From: Streptomyces sp. SID8374
Lineage (GTDB): Bacteria > Actinomycetota > Actinomycetes > Streptomycetales > Streptomycetaceae
Reading direction: 5' to 3'
DNA: 64,000 nucleotides
NCBI RefSeq assembly: GCF_009865135.1
Contig: NZ_WWGH01000002.1
Coordinates: 310,001 to 374,000, forward strand
Shown here: piece by piece, positions 1-10,563 of the stretch
Layout of the letters: each line of letters starts with the position of its first letter
Position numbering within the stretch: position 1 is the first letter of the stretch
Position numbers and translations under genes: made by a program
Notes under the pieces: model-generated
What the model saw: only the letters and a program-made list of their open reading frames with translations
What the model was told of the DNA's origin: nothing
Databases searched by the model: none

Positions 1-554
1 TCACCTCCGTCACGGACCGCGATCCGGAGACCGCCCGCGTCCATCTGGAGCGGGCCGCCGCCCTGGCCCGCCACAGCCTCGGCGAGGCCCGCCGCTCCGT
101 CCACAACCTGGCCCCCGTCGCCCTGGAGCACGACGAGCTGACCGGCGCCCTGGAGAAGACGGTCGCCACCTGGGCCGAACAGCACCGCGTACGGGCCGAC
201 TTCACCGTCACCGGCACCGCCGAACCGGTCCACGACGAGGTCGCCGCCACCCTCCTGCGCATCGCGGGCGAGGCCCTGGCCAACACCGGCCGCCACGCCG
301 AGGCCTCCCGGGTCGGCGTGACGCTCTCCTTCATGGACGGTGAACTGACCCTGGACGTACGGGACGACGGCCGCGGCTTCGACCCCTCGGCCGTCGCCCC
401 CGCGAGCCGCACCGGCGGATTCGGCCTCGGCGGCATGCGGGCCCGCGCGGAGCGCATCGCGGGCACGGTGGAGGTGGAGTCGGAACCGGGCGGCGGTACG
501 GCGGTCTCGGCCCGGGTCCCCCTGGTCACGCGGCGACGGCCCGCCGTACGGTGA
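1..554 (+). CDS. Sensor histidine kinase, NarL/DesK type, C-terminal part (5' end outside window)
   Basis: The reading frame is open from base 3 with no start, so only the C-terminal ~183 residues are present. A helical stretch rich in Arg and Leu resembles the end of a HisKA_3 dimerisation domain. It is followed by a HATPase fold: N-box-like ALANTGRHAEA (about residues 90-100), G1 box DDGRGFDP and G2 box GGFGLGGMRARAERIAG. These elements are typical of two-helix kinases that phosphorylate LuxR-type regulators. The stop at 552-554 lies at the edge of the response regulator gene, so the two form a two-component pair. The sensed signal cannot be inferred because the sensor domain is missing. 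Confidence 0.9.
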   Translation, partial: TSVTDRDPETARVHLERAAALARHSLGEARRSVHNLAPVALEHDELTGALEKTVATWAEQHRVRADFTVTGTAEPVHDEVAATLLRIAGEALANTGRHAEASRVGVTLSFMDGELTLDVRDDGRGFDPSAVAPASRTGGFGLGGMRARAERIAGTVEVESEPGGGTAVSARVPLVTRRRPAVR

Positions 555-562
555 TCCCTGCC

Positions 563-1213
563 ATGACCGAGAACCCCGAACGCACCATCACCCTCGTCCT
601 CGTCGACGACCACCCCGTCGTCCGCGACGGGCTGCGCGGCATGTTCACCGCCGAACCCGGCTTCGACGTCCTCGGCGAGGCGGCGAACGGCACCGACGCC
701 CTCGCCGTCGTCGAACGCCTCGACCCGGACGTCGTCCTGATGGACCTGCGGATGCCCGGCGGCGGGGGAGTGGCCGCCATCGCCGAGCTGACCCGGCGCG
801 GCGCCCGCTGCCGGGTCCTGGTGCTGACGACGTACGACACCGACTCCGACACACTCCCCGCGATCGAGGCGGGCGCCACCGGCTATCTGCTCAAGGACGC
901 CCCGCGCGAGGAGCTGTTCGCCGCCGTGCGGGCCGCAGCCGACGGGCGCAGCGTCCTGTCGCCCGCCGTCGCCTCCCGGCTGATGACCCGGGTCCGTACG
1001 CCCGCCGCCCCCGCCGACACGGCCCTCTCCGCCCGCGAGCGCGAGGTGCTGGTGCTGGTGGCGAAGGGCACGACGAACCGGGAGATCGCCGCCGAACTCT
1101 TCATCAGCGAGGCGACCGTGAAGACCCACCTCACCCACATCTTCGCCAAGCTCGGCACCAAGGACCGGGCCGCGGCCGTCGCCGTGGGCTACGACCGGGG
1201 CATCCTCGGCTGA
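563..1213 (+). CDS. LuxR/NarL-family response regulator
   Basis: This is a two-domain DNA-binding response regulator of 216 aa. The receiver domain shows the acidic pair in VLVDDHPVVRDG, the phospho-acceptor Asp in VLMDLRMPGG (about residue 61), LTTYDT and the conserved Lys in YLLKDA. The C-terminal GerE-type helix-turn-helix starts at LSAREREVLVLVAKG and includes EATVKTHLTHIFAKL. The ATG at 563 is chosen. An in-frame GTG at 551 overlaps the kinase stop (GTGA) and is an equally plausible coupled start, adding four residues. It is almost certainly the cognate partner of the upstream kinase; its targets are unknown. Confidence 0.92.
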   Translation: MTENPERTITLVLVDDHPVVRDGLRGMFTAEPGFDVLGEAANGTDALAVVERLDPDVVLMDLRMPGGGGVAAIAELTRRGARCRVLVLTTYDTDSDTLPAIEAGATGYLLKDAPREELFAAVRAAADGRSVLSPAVASRLMTRVRTPAAPADTALSAREREVLVLVAKGTTNREIAAELFISEATVKTHLTHIFAKLGTKDRAAAVAVGYDRGILG

Positions 1214-1226
1214 TTCCCCTTCCCTG

Positions 1227-3554
<2,328 letters not shown>

Positions 3555-3708
3555 CGTGTCGCCTCCCGCGGCTCATGAGGACGGGCACCGGAAAGGGGGC
3601 GCGCGACGTCCCGGCCGCGGCCCTCTCCTGGTGGTCCTTCCCTCTGTTCTGCCCACCGCGGGGCCCGCACTCACGTTTCCCCCGACCGGCCCTGGTCGTT
3701 GGGGGAGC

Positions 3709-4950
3709 GTGAACCACGTAGCGAAGAGCGCACGGGCGGGCTCGGCCGCCGTGCTGACATGGGCAGGACTGCTCGCCGTGCTGGTCCTGCTGACCGGATG
3801 CACCGATACGCGAGAGGCCCTGCCCAACGGCAAGCCGGGCTCTCCCAACGATGTGATCAGCATCTTTCCGGAGGACGGGGCGAAGGAGGTCGACGCGGAG
3901 ACCCCGATCCGGGTCAAGATCCCCGACGGCCGGCTGGAGAGCGTCAAGGTGATGCGGATCGAGGACGCCCAGCAGCAGACGGTGGCCGGCCGCATCGCCG
4001 GGGACGGGCTCTCCTGGAACCCGGAGCCCGGCGCGGCCCGGCTCGCCCTGGCCGCGAAGTACAGCGTCGACGCGGTGGCGGTGGACGCGTCCGGACAGCG
4101 CTCGGCCCGCCACGCCACGTTCACCACGCTCGTCCCCGAACACCGCTTCATCGGCTACTTCAAGCCGGAGAACCGGTCGACCGTGGGCACGGGCATGATC
4201 GTCTCCTTCTCCTTCAACCGGCCCATCGCCGACCGCGCGGCCGTGCAGAAGGCCATCCGGGTGACCGCGAAACCGGAGGTGGAGGTGGTGGGCCACTGGT
4301 TCGGCAAGGACCGCCTCGACTTCCGGCCCCGGACGTACTGGAAGCCGGGCACCGAGGTCACCGTCGACATCGGGCTGCGGGACGTGGAGGGCGCCCCCGA
4401 GGTCTACGGCAGCCAGGACAAGACGGTCACCTTCACCGTCGGCCGCTCCCAGGTCTCCCTCGTCGACGCGGAGGCCAAGACGATGGAGGTGCGCCGCGAC
4501 GGGGAGCTGGTCAGCACGGTCCCGATCACCGCGGGGGCCCCGAAGACGACCACGTACAACGGGAAGATGGTTGTCTCCGAGATGCACGAGGTGACCCGGA
4601 TGAACGGCGCCACGGTCGGCTTCACGGACAAGAAGGGCAAGGGCGAGTACGACATCAAGGACGTCCCCCACGCCATCCGGCTCACCACCTCCGGCACCTT
4701 CCTGCACGGCAACTACTGGGCCGACGAGGAGGTCTTCGGCGAGGAGAACGTCAGCCACGGGTGCATCGGGCTGCGCGACGCGAAGGGCGGCAGCGCCACC
4801 ACGCCGGGCGGCTGGTTCTTCGACCGGACCCTGATCGGGGACGTGGTGGAGGTCGTCAACTCGAAGGACAAGAAGGTCGCACCGGACAACGGGCTCAGCG
4901 GCTGGAACATGGGCTGGAAGAAGTGGAAGGCGGGCTCCGCCCTGCGCTGA
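3709..4950 (+). CDS. Lipoprotein L,D-transpeptidase (YkuD), first of a tandem pair
   Basis: The 413-aa protein starts with a lipoprotein signal peptide whose lipobox is LLTGC (Cys about residue 31). Two Ig-like domains follow (IFPEDGAKEVDAETPIRV and later FIGYFKPENRSTVGTGM). The C-terminal YkuD domain has the catalytic signature SHGCIGLRD (Cys about 351) preceded by LHGNYW. It should form 3-3 cross-links in, or attach proteins to, peptidoglycan outside the membrane. The open frame extends far upstream, but the GTG at 3709 follows a GGGGGA ribosome site and yields the signal peptide, so it is chosen. The next gene is a close paralogue. Confidence 0.93.
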   Translation: MNHVAKSARAGSAAVLTWAGLLAVLVLLTGCTDTREALPNGKPGSPNDVISIFPEDGAKEVDAETPIRVKIPDGRLESVKVMRIEDAQQQTVAGRIAGDGLSWNPEPGAARLALAAKYSVDAVAVDASGQRSARHATFTTLVPEHRFIGYFKPENRSTVGTGMIVSFSFNRPIADRAAVQKAIRVTAKPEVEVVGHWFGKDRLDFRPRTYWKPGTEVTVDIGLRDVEGAPEVYGSQDKTVTFTVGRSQVSLVDAEAKTMEVRRDGELVSTVPITAGAPKTTTYNGKMVVSEMHEVTRMNGATVGFTDKKGKGEYDIKDVPHAIRLTTSGTFLHGNYWADEEVFGEENVSHGCIGLRDAKGGSATTPGGWFFDRTLIGDVVEVVNSKDKKVAPDNGLSGWNMGWKKWKAGSALR

Positions 4951-4956
4951 CCCCCG

Positions 4957-4992
4957 GGTGCGGCGCCCCTGCTTCCGGGGGCGCCCCGCACC
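4957..4992 (+). terminator. GC-rich imperfect hairpin after the first L,D-transpeptidase
   Basis: The arms at 4957-4969 and 4978-4992 are complementary apart from a two-base bulge. The hairpin lies 6 bases after the stop codon. No U-tract follows, which is usual for Streptomyces terminators. Confidence 0.5.
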
Positions 4993-5162
4993 CCGCCCCA
5001 CCTGCACGGCTCTCCCCGCCACTTGGGACGGAACGGTGACATTCCGGAGGGGATTCATCGCGCCATCGGTGTGATTGTCTTGCGGTGGAGCGCGTAGGTG
5101 CAGCGCGCGGGGGATGCGGGCCCTGGCTGGAGTGCCGGGCCCGGCGAGGGGAGACGGACACA

Positions 5163-6407
5163 GTGAACGTGCAGCCGATATCGGGGGCATCGGCCGGGGC
5201 GGGCAGGAAGCGGCGCGGCGGATCGGGGCCCATGGCCCTGGTTCTGGGCGCCATGCTGTTGCTGGTGACGGCGTGCGGCGGGGACGCGGAAGCGGGAAGC
5301 AAGGGCGGCGGCAGGAGCGGCCCGAAGGCGGAGGACACCACGGCCTCGCAGGCGGTGGTGACCATCGCGCCGGAGGACGGCGCGGAGTCGGTGGCGACCA
5401 GCGGTGCGCTGAAGATCACCGCCGCGCAGGGCAAGCTGACCACGGTCAAGGTCGCCGACCCCAAGGGCAACGAGGTCGCGGGCGAGATCGCGGCCGACGG
5501 CGCGAGCTGGGTGCCGGAGCGGCACCTGGCCGCCGCCACCAAGTACGCGGTGCACGCGGTCGCCAAGGACGCGAAGGGCCGGGAGTCGGCCAAGGACACC
5601 ACCTTCACCACGCTGGTGCCGGAGAACACCTTCATCGGCCACTACACGCCGGAGGACGGCTCCACCGTCGGGGTCGGCATGCCGGTCTCGATCAACTTCA
5701 CCCGTGGCATCACCGAGCCGGCCGCGGTGGAGAAGGCCATCAAGGTCACCGCCGAGCCGCCGGTCGAGATCGAGAGCCACTGGTTCGGCAACGACCGCCT
5801 CGACTTCCGCCCGGAGCACTACTGGAAGCCCGGCACCAAGGTGACCGTCGAACTGCACCTGGACGGTGTGGAGGGGCGGCCCGGGGTCTACGGACAGCAG
5901 GCCAAGACGGTGACGTTCACCATCGGCCGCAGCCAGGTCTCCACCGTCGACGCGAGCACCAAGCGGATGAAGGTCGTCCGCGACGGCAAGCAGATCAAGG
6001 ACATCCCGATCTCGGCGGGCGCCCCGGCGACGACCACGTACAACGGTCAGATGGTCATCAGCGAGAAGCTCAAGGTGACCCGGATGAACGGGGACACCGT
6101 CGGCTTCGGCGGCGAGTACGACATCAAGGACGTGCCGCACGCCCTGCGGCTCTCCACCTCGGGCACCTTCCTGCACGGCAACTACTGGGGCGCGTCCTCG
6201 ATCTTCGGCAACACCAACACCAGCCACGGCTGTGTCGGTCTGCGCGATGTGCGCGGCGGCTACGACAGCCAGACCCCGGCGGCCTGGTTCTACAACAAGT
6301 CGCTCATCGGTGACGTGGTCATCGTGAAGAACTCCAAGGACAAGCAGATCCAGCCGGACAACGGCCTCAACGGCTGGAACATGGACTGGGAGGAGTGGAA
6401 GAAGTAG
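5163..6407 (+). CDS. Lipoprotein L,D-transpeptidase (YkuD), second of a tandem pair
   Basis: The 414-aa product has the same architecture as the preceding gene: a signal peptide with lipobox LVTAC (Cys about 38), Ig-like domains (TIAPEDGAESVATSG and FIGHYTPEDGSTVGVGM) and a C-terminal YkuD domain with SHGCVGLRD (Cys about 356). The two proteins align over their whole length, including shared blocks such as VTFTIGRSQVS and GLNGWNMDWEEWK, so they arose by tandem duplication. The GTG at 5163 follows GAGGGGAG and is preferred over an upstream in-frame GTG at 5085. An internal ATG at 5232 would also leave a signal peptide. The predicted role is envelope peptidoglycan cross-linking. Confidence 0.92.
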   Translation: MNVQPISGASAGAGRKRRGGSGPMALVLGAMLLLVTACGGDAEAGSKGGGRSGPKAEDTTASQAVVTIAPEDGAESVATSGALKITAAQGKLTTVKVADPKGNEVAGEIAADGASWVPERHLAAATKYAVHAVAKDAKGRESAKDTTFTTLVPENTFIGHYTPEDGSTVGVGMPVSINFTRGITEPAAVEKAIKVTAEPPVEIESHWFGNDRLDFRPEHYWKPGTKVTVELHLDGVEGRPGVYGQQAKTVTFTIGRSQVSTVDASTKRMKVVRDGKQIKDIPISAGAPATTTYNGQMVISEKLKVTRMNGDTVGFGGEYDIKDVPHALRLSTSGTFLHGNYWGASSIFGNTNTSHGCVGLRDVRGGYDSQTPAAWFYNKSLIGDVVIVKNSKDKQIQPDNGLNGWNMDWEEWKK

Positions 6408-6438
6408 GCCCCGGCCACCGCTTCTTCCGTACGGACCC

Positions 6439-6477
6439 GGCGGGCCCGGTGCTGTGACCTACGGCACCGGGCCCGCC
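6439..6477 (+). terminator. Perfect 14-bp stem terminator after the second L,D-transpeptidase
   Basis: Arms 6439-6452 and 6464-6477 are exact inverted repeats with an 11-base loop. The structure lies about 30 bases after the stop and just before the promoter of the next gene. Confidence 0.8.
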
Positions 6478-6492
6478 CGCGTTAGCAGTGGT

Positions 6493-6498
6493 TAACCT
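6493..6498 (+). promoter_or_regulatory. Putative -10 box for a leaderless transcript of the enoyl-CoA hydratase gene
   Basis: TAACCT ends 6 bases before the ATG at 6505. That spacing puts the transcription start at or next to the A of the start codon. No Shine-Dalgarno sequence is visible, which fits leaderless mRNAs, common in actinobacteria. Confidence 0.45.
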
Positions 6499-6504
6499 GC
6501 CTGC

Positions 6505-7272
6505 ATGACTGTGACCCTCGAAGTAAGCGACAACGTCGGAACCATCCGGCTGGACCGGCCGCCGATGAACGCCCTGGACGTGGCGGTCCAGGACCGGCTG
6601 CGGGAGCTCGCCGAGGAGGCCACCCGGCGCGAGGACGTGCGCGCGGTGATCCTCTACGGCGGCGAGAAGGTGTTCGCGGCCGGCGCGGACATCAAGGAGA
6701 TGCAGACGATGGACCACACGGCGATGGTCGTGCGCTCCAAGGCGCTCCAGGACTCCTTCACCGCCGTCGCCCGCATCCCCAAGCCCGTCGTCGCCGCCGT
6801 CACCGGCTACGCGCTCGGCGGCGGCTGCGAACTGGCCCTCTGCGCCGACTTCCGCATCGCGGCGGACAACGCCAAGCTCGGCCAGCCGGAGATCCTGCTC
6901 GGGCTGATCCCGGGCGCCGGCGGCACCCAGCGGCTGGCCCGGCTGATCGGCCCGTCCCGCGCCAAGGACCTCATCTTCACCGGCCGGATGGTCAAGGCGG
7001 AGGAGGCCCTGACGCTCGGTCTGGTGGACCGGGTGGTCCCGGCCGCCGAGGTCTACGAGCAGGCGCACGCCTGGGCCGCCCAGCTGGCGAAGGGACCCGC
7101 GCTGGCCCTGCGCGCGGCCAAGGAGTCGGTCGACGCCGGTCTGGAGACGGACATCGACACCGGGCTCACCGTGGAGCGGAACTGGTTCGCCGGGCTGTTC
7201 GCCACCGAGGACCGCGAGCGCGGAATGCGCAGCTTCGTGGAGGAGGGCCCGGGGAAGGCGAAGTTCCTCTGA
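6505..7272 (+). CDS. Enoyl-CoA hydratase/isomerase family protein
   Basis: The 255-aa crotonase-fold protein shows both oxyanion-hole segments, FAAGADIKEM (about residue 58) and GYALGGGCELALCADF (about 102-117). The first catalytic Glu lies in QPEILLGLIPGAGGTQR. The position usually holding the second catalytic Glu in hydratases (AMEMVLTG in the mammalian enzyme) reads AKDLIFTG here, so Asp replaces Glu. The reaction could be hydration of a short enoyl-CoA in fatty-acid oxidation, or an isomerase variant. Length is typical. It stands alone between two hairpins, so it is probably monocistronic. Confidence 0.9.
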   Translation: MTVTLEVSDNVGTIRLDRPPMNALDVAVQDRLRELAEEATRREDVRAVILYGGEKVFAAGADIKEMQTMDHTAMVVRSKALQDSFTAVARIPKPVVAAVTGYALGGGCELALCADFRIAADNAKLGQPEILLGLIPGAGGTQRLARLIGPSRAKDLIFTGRMVKAEEALTLGLVDRVVPAAEVYEQAHAWAAQLAKGPALALRAAKESVDAGLETDIDTGLTVERNWFAGLFATEDRERGMRSFVEEGPGKAKFL

Positions 7273-7335
7273 GTTTCTCCGAGCGCTTCTTCCGGATGCA
7301 CTTCTGACGCGGGTTCATCCCTCCGAGCGGATTAT

Positions 7336-7364
7336 CCGGGCCTTAAGGCAACCTTAAGGCCCGG
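7336..7364 (+). terminator. Perfect 13-bp stem with 3-base loop
   Basis: Arms 7336-7348 and 7352-7364 are exact inverted repeats, each containing CCTTAAGG, separated by CAA. It lies about 64 bases after the enoyl-CoA hydratase stop and is probably its terminator. A palindromic protein-binding site for the next gene is an alternative. Confidence 0.65.
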
Positions 7365-7532
7365 TGGTCCGCCCCTCGGGGCAATCCCGCCCGGGTGGTG
7401 CATCGCCGCAGCTCAACGAGGCTCCGAAAGGCCTCGTTCTGCCTCCGGCATATGCCAACCGCCCTCTACGGAATGGGGTGTTCCGGGGGGCGGATTCCCT
7501 CGGAACGGCCCCGGAGGGCGAATTCTGCGTCC

Positions 7533-8048
7533 ATGATGGTGGGCATGGCGGGCCTGGAGGGTGTGGATCAGCCGCGACCGCGCAGCAGCGCGACCGCGGC
7601 ACGCTGGACGTCGGGTATGGATGACGAACAGGCGTTCAAAGCGCTTGAGTTGTTCGGAAATCCGACCGAGAAGGAAGTCCTGCTGCCGTCGCGGCCGGAG
7701 TCCGCGGCGACCGCCCGCCGGCTCACCTCCTGTGTGGTGCTCCGGCAGTGGGCGCTCTCGCCGCAGACCGCCGAGTACGCGGTGCTCCTCGTCTCCGAGC
7801 TCGTCGGCAACGCGGTGCGCCACACCGGCGCCCGCGTCTTCGGGTTACGGATGGTGCGCCGCCGGGGCTGGATCCGGATCGAGGTGCGCGACCCCTCGCG
7901 CGGGCTGCCGTGTCTGATGCCGGTGCGCGAGATGGACATCAGCGGGCGGGGCCTCTTCCTCGTTGACAAGCTCTCCGACCGGTGGGGGGTGGATCTGCTG
8001 CCGCGCGGCAAGACCACCTGGTTCGAGATGCGGATCTCCGACCGCTGA
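7533..8048 (+). CDS. HATPase-domain regulatory protein (RsbW/SpoIIAB-like anti-sigma kinase family), TTA-containing
   Basis: This is a single-domain GHKL ATPase of about 171 aa. The N-box is ELVGNAVRHTG, the G1-like region VRDPSRGLP and the G2-like region SGRGLFLVDKLSDRWG. It has no dimerisation/phosphotransfer His domain, so it belongs to the large Streptomyces set of anti-sigma-factor-like serine kinases. Leu in VFGLRMV is encoded by TTA (7845-7847), implying dependence on the bldA tRNA for efficient translation. In-frame ATGs occur at 7533, 7536, 7545 and 7617. The first is used here, but the true N-terminus is uncertain. Its partner is not encoded nearby. Confidence 0.85.
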   Translation: MMVGMAGLEGVDQPRPRSSATAARWTSGMDDEQAFKALELFGNPTEKEVLLPSRPESAATARRLTSCVVLRQWALSPQTAEYAVLLVSELVGNAVRHTGARVFGLRMVRRRGWIRIEVRDPSRGLPCLMPVREMDISGRGLFLVDKLSDRWGVDLLPRGKTTWFEMRISDR

Positions 8049-8061
8049 CACGTGCCGGACG

Positions 8062-8110
8062 CACAGAAGCCCCCGGTCGGCCGTGGTGCGGCGCTGCGGG
8101 GGCTTCTGTG
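8062..8110 (+). terminator. Strong perfect 14-bp stem terminator
   Basis: Arms 8062-8075 and 8097-8110 are exact inverted repeats (core CAGAAGCCCCCG) with a 21-base loop. It lies 14 bases after the HATPase stop codon. Confidence 0.85.
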
Positions 8111-8432
8111 GGAGGCCGTGAAATGTGGGGTGTGTTCACGGCCGCTGATGGCGACCTCGCCCGGGTCAATGGGGGTCGTGGCTCCGACTATGGCAGACGG
8201 GCGACCCCGGTGCCAAAGATGCATTCCGGGTGATTCTCGGGTGTAACGGGCATTTCGCGGCTGAATCACAGGTGGGCTCGGTCACTCGCCTGGCTTTCCA
8301 TGCATTCTTATGGCGCCACCTGAATGATTCATAGATCATTCCGCCAATCGGTCAATCGTCATATTTCGCCCGTTCCGCCTCTACTGTGTCCCGGGGAATC
8401 CGGGGAATCCGTGGAACGCGAGGTGGACGGGC
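8111..8432. other. Intergenic region, relatively AT-rich, with a short inverted repeat
   Basis: No coding signal is visible. Base composition is noticeably less GC-rich than the flanking genes from about 8205. Inverted repeat arms GAATGAT (8322-8328) and ATCATTC (8335-8341) are separated by six bases and could be an operator. This stretch presumably carries the promoter of the downstream lipoprotein gene. Confidence 0.4.
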
Positions 8433-9221
8433 ATGGAGGGACGCAGGGCGCCGATGCGCCGCCGCGATGCGCTGGGCGCCGGGGCCGGGATCTTCGCCGC
8501 CGCCCTGACGGCGGGGTGCGGGAGGGGCCCGGCGGGGGGAGCGGCCGTGGCCGGCGGGGCGCCCGCGCCCTCACCGTCGTACGCCCCCACCGCCGTGCGA
8601 GTCCCGCGCCGCTTCCCCGGGCAGCCCGTCCGGATCACCCACGGCCCCCGCGACCGGCCCCGCGTCGCCCTCACCTTCGAGGGCCGGGGCGACCCGGGCC
8701 TCGCAACCGCCGCGCTCGCCCGGATCGAACGGGCCGGCGCCCGGGTCACCGTCCTCGCCGTCGGCAGCTGGCTGGACGCGCACCCGTCCATGGCCCGCCG
8801 CATCCTCGACGGCGGCCACGAGATCGGCAACCACACCCAGAACCACCGCGACCTCGCCGCCCTCGACGAGCGCACGGCGTACGAGGAGATCACCGCCTGC
8901 GCCCGGCGGCTGCGCCGGCTCACCGGCTCCATCGGCACCTGGTTCCGCCCCTCGCCCGGCCCCGACGCCACCCCGCTCGTCCAGCACCTGGCCCGGCGGG
9001 CCGGGTACCCGCACGTCCTCTCGTACGACGTCGAGTCCCTGGACCACGCCGCCACCGGGGTGCCGGCCGTTCTGCGCAAGGTGACGGGCGAGCTGCGGCC
9101 CGGTTCCGTGGTGGGGCTGAGCCTCGCCCGGCCGGTCACCGTGGCCGCGCTGCCCCTGCTCCTCACCGAGATCGACCGGCGCGGCCTGCGCGCGGTGACG
9201 GCCACGGAGCTGCTGAGCTGA
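8433..9221 (+). CDS. Polysaccharide deacetylase-like lipoprotein with a degenerate active site
   Basis: The 262-aa exported protein has an Arg-rich N-terminus (MRRRDALGAG) and lipobox LTAGC (Cys about residue 29). The NodB-type fold is recognisable: motif 1 region VALTFEGRGD (about 82), motif 2 HEIGNHTQNH (about 128-137) with both metal-binding His residues, and motif 3 WFRPSPG. Motif 1 of active CE4 deacetylases reads TFDDGP. Here the catalytic and metal-binding Asp residues are replaced by Glu/Gly/Arg, so activity is doubtful and a binding role is possible. ATG 8433 is used; an internal ATG at 8454 would give a shorter signal peptide. Confidence 0.82.
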   Translation: MEGRRAPMRRRDALGAGAGIFAAALTAGCGRGPAGGAAVAGGAPAPSPSYAPTAVRVPRRFPGQPVRITHGPRDRPRVALTFEGRGDPGLATAALARIERAGARVTVLAVGSWLDAHPSMARRILDGGHEIGNHTQNHRDLAALDERTAYEEITACARRLRRLTGSIGTWFRPSPGPDATPLVQHLARRAGYPHVLSYDVESLDHAATGVPAVLRKVTGELRPGSVVGLSLARPVTVAALPLLLTEIDRRGLRAVTATELLS

Positions 9222-9399
9222 TGTCACGGGGCCCTCGCGCCCCGGCCGCCCGGCCCGTCACCCGTACGGGCCGATAATCTGACCCCGGCATTCGGCGCCA
9301 CGGAGGTGCGTCCTGGGCCTCGCGGGACAAGGCCGCCCTGGGCCGGCCGGGGGACCTGTGCCGTTTGCCGGGTGTTTGTCCACCGGAGAGGATCGGGAC

Positions 9400-10563
9400 G
9401 TGATGTTCTCCGGACCTCCCGCCGATCCGGCCGCCCCGAAGCCACCGGCCGGCCCCGGTACGCCGTCGGCCGGTGCGCCTGACGACGCGCCGACCCTCGC
9501 GCTGTCCATCGGCGTACCGGCCGTCGCGGTGACGGCCGAGGTGGTGACGGCCGACGCGGTGCCCTCCGAGGAGCGGCCCGGCGACGAGCGGCCCTCCGAC
9601 GAGCGGCCCGGCGCCGACGGTTCAGGCAGGCCGTTCCGGTTCCCCGTCACGGCCGCCCTGGCCGCCGCCGGGCTCCTGGCGCTCCTCATAGCCGTGTTCG
9701 GCCCCGGGCTCGCCGCGCGCGGCACCGGGGAGCTGCGGATACCCGGCGCGGGGCTCACCACCCTGCTCCGTACCGTCCTCTTCACCGCGCTCGCCGTCCA
9801 CCTCGGCGAGCTGCTCGCCCCGCAGCTCATACGGCCCGTCCGAGGCCGCCCCCGTACCGCCGTGCGGAGCTGGTCCGGGTACGCCGCGCTCGCCGGGGCC
9901 GCCGCCGCTGCCGGGCAGATCGTCCAGCTCGCCGTCGTCAGCGGGCTCGGGATCACCGAGACGTACGCCACCCGGGACGGCGGGCTCCTCCTCCTCATCG
10001 CCAACGGGCTCGTCATCGCCGCCGGGTGCGCCGCGAGCAAGCGGCCCGCCCTCGCCCTCGCCCCGCTCGCCGTCGTCATCGGCGCGGAGGCCATCCGCGC
10101 CCACCCGGAGGCGTACAGCCCGGAGATCGGCGCCGCGCTCACCGTCGTCCACCTGACCGCAGCCTCGCTGTGGACCGGGGGGCTGCTGTACGTCCTGCGG
10201 ACCATGTGGCTCTGGCGGGGGTCGCCCGTCGCCGCCCGTGCGCTGCTCGGCCGGTACGCGCGCCTGGCGATCTGGCTGTACGTGGCCCTCGCCGCCACCG
10301 GGACCGCCTCGACCCTGCGCAGGCTGCCGCTGGACGTGGTGTTCACCTCCGCCTACGGGCGCACCCTGCTGGTCAAGCTGGCGCTGATGGCGGTGGTCAG
10401 CGCGCTGGCGGTGGCGGCCCGGCGGCGGATGCTCCGGGACACCGACCCGGCCGTCGCCCACCGCCTCGCCCGCCGCGAACAGGCCGTGCTGGGCGCGGTC
10501 GTGGTCGTCTCGGCGATCCTCACCGTGGTCCCCGACCCGCACTGGATCTCGATGCGGCCTTAG
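9400..10563 (+). CDS. CopD-domain membrane protein
   Basis: The product is about 387 aa. After an acidic, Pro-rich cytoplasmic N-terminus containing a short repeat (EERPGDERPSDERPG), at least seven hydrophobic segments follow, starting with FPVTAALAAAGLLALLIAVF. The C-terminal half matches the CopD pattern: HLTAASLWTGGLLYVL, then RYARLAIWLYVALAATG and a GRTLLVKLALMAVV segment. CopD proteins are associated with copper uptake or tolerance, but no CopC partner is adjacent, so the substrate is inferred. GTG 9400 follows GGAGAGG by 8 bases; ATG 9403 is an alternative. The stop overlaps the stop of the convergent esterase gene. Confidence 0.85.
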   Translation: MMFSGPPADPAAPKPPAGPGTPSAGAPDDAPTLALSIGVPAVAVTAEVVTADAVPSEERPGDERPSDERPGADGSGRPFRFPVTAALAAAGLLALLIAVFGPGLAARGTGELRIPGAGLTTLLRTVLFTALAVHLGELLAPQLIRPVRGRPRTAVRSWSGYAALAGAAAAAGQIVQLAVVSGLGITETYATRDGGLLLLIANGLVIAAGCAASKRPALALAPLAVVIGAEAIRAHPEAYSPEIGAALTVVHLTAASLWTGGLLYVLRTMWLWRGSPVAARALLGRYARLAIWLYVALAATGTASTLRRLPLDVVFTSAYGRTLLVKLALMAVVSALAVAARRRMLRDTDPAVAHRLARREQAVLGAVVVVSAILTVVPDPHWISMRP

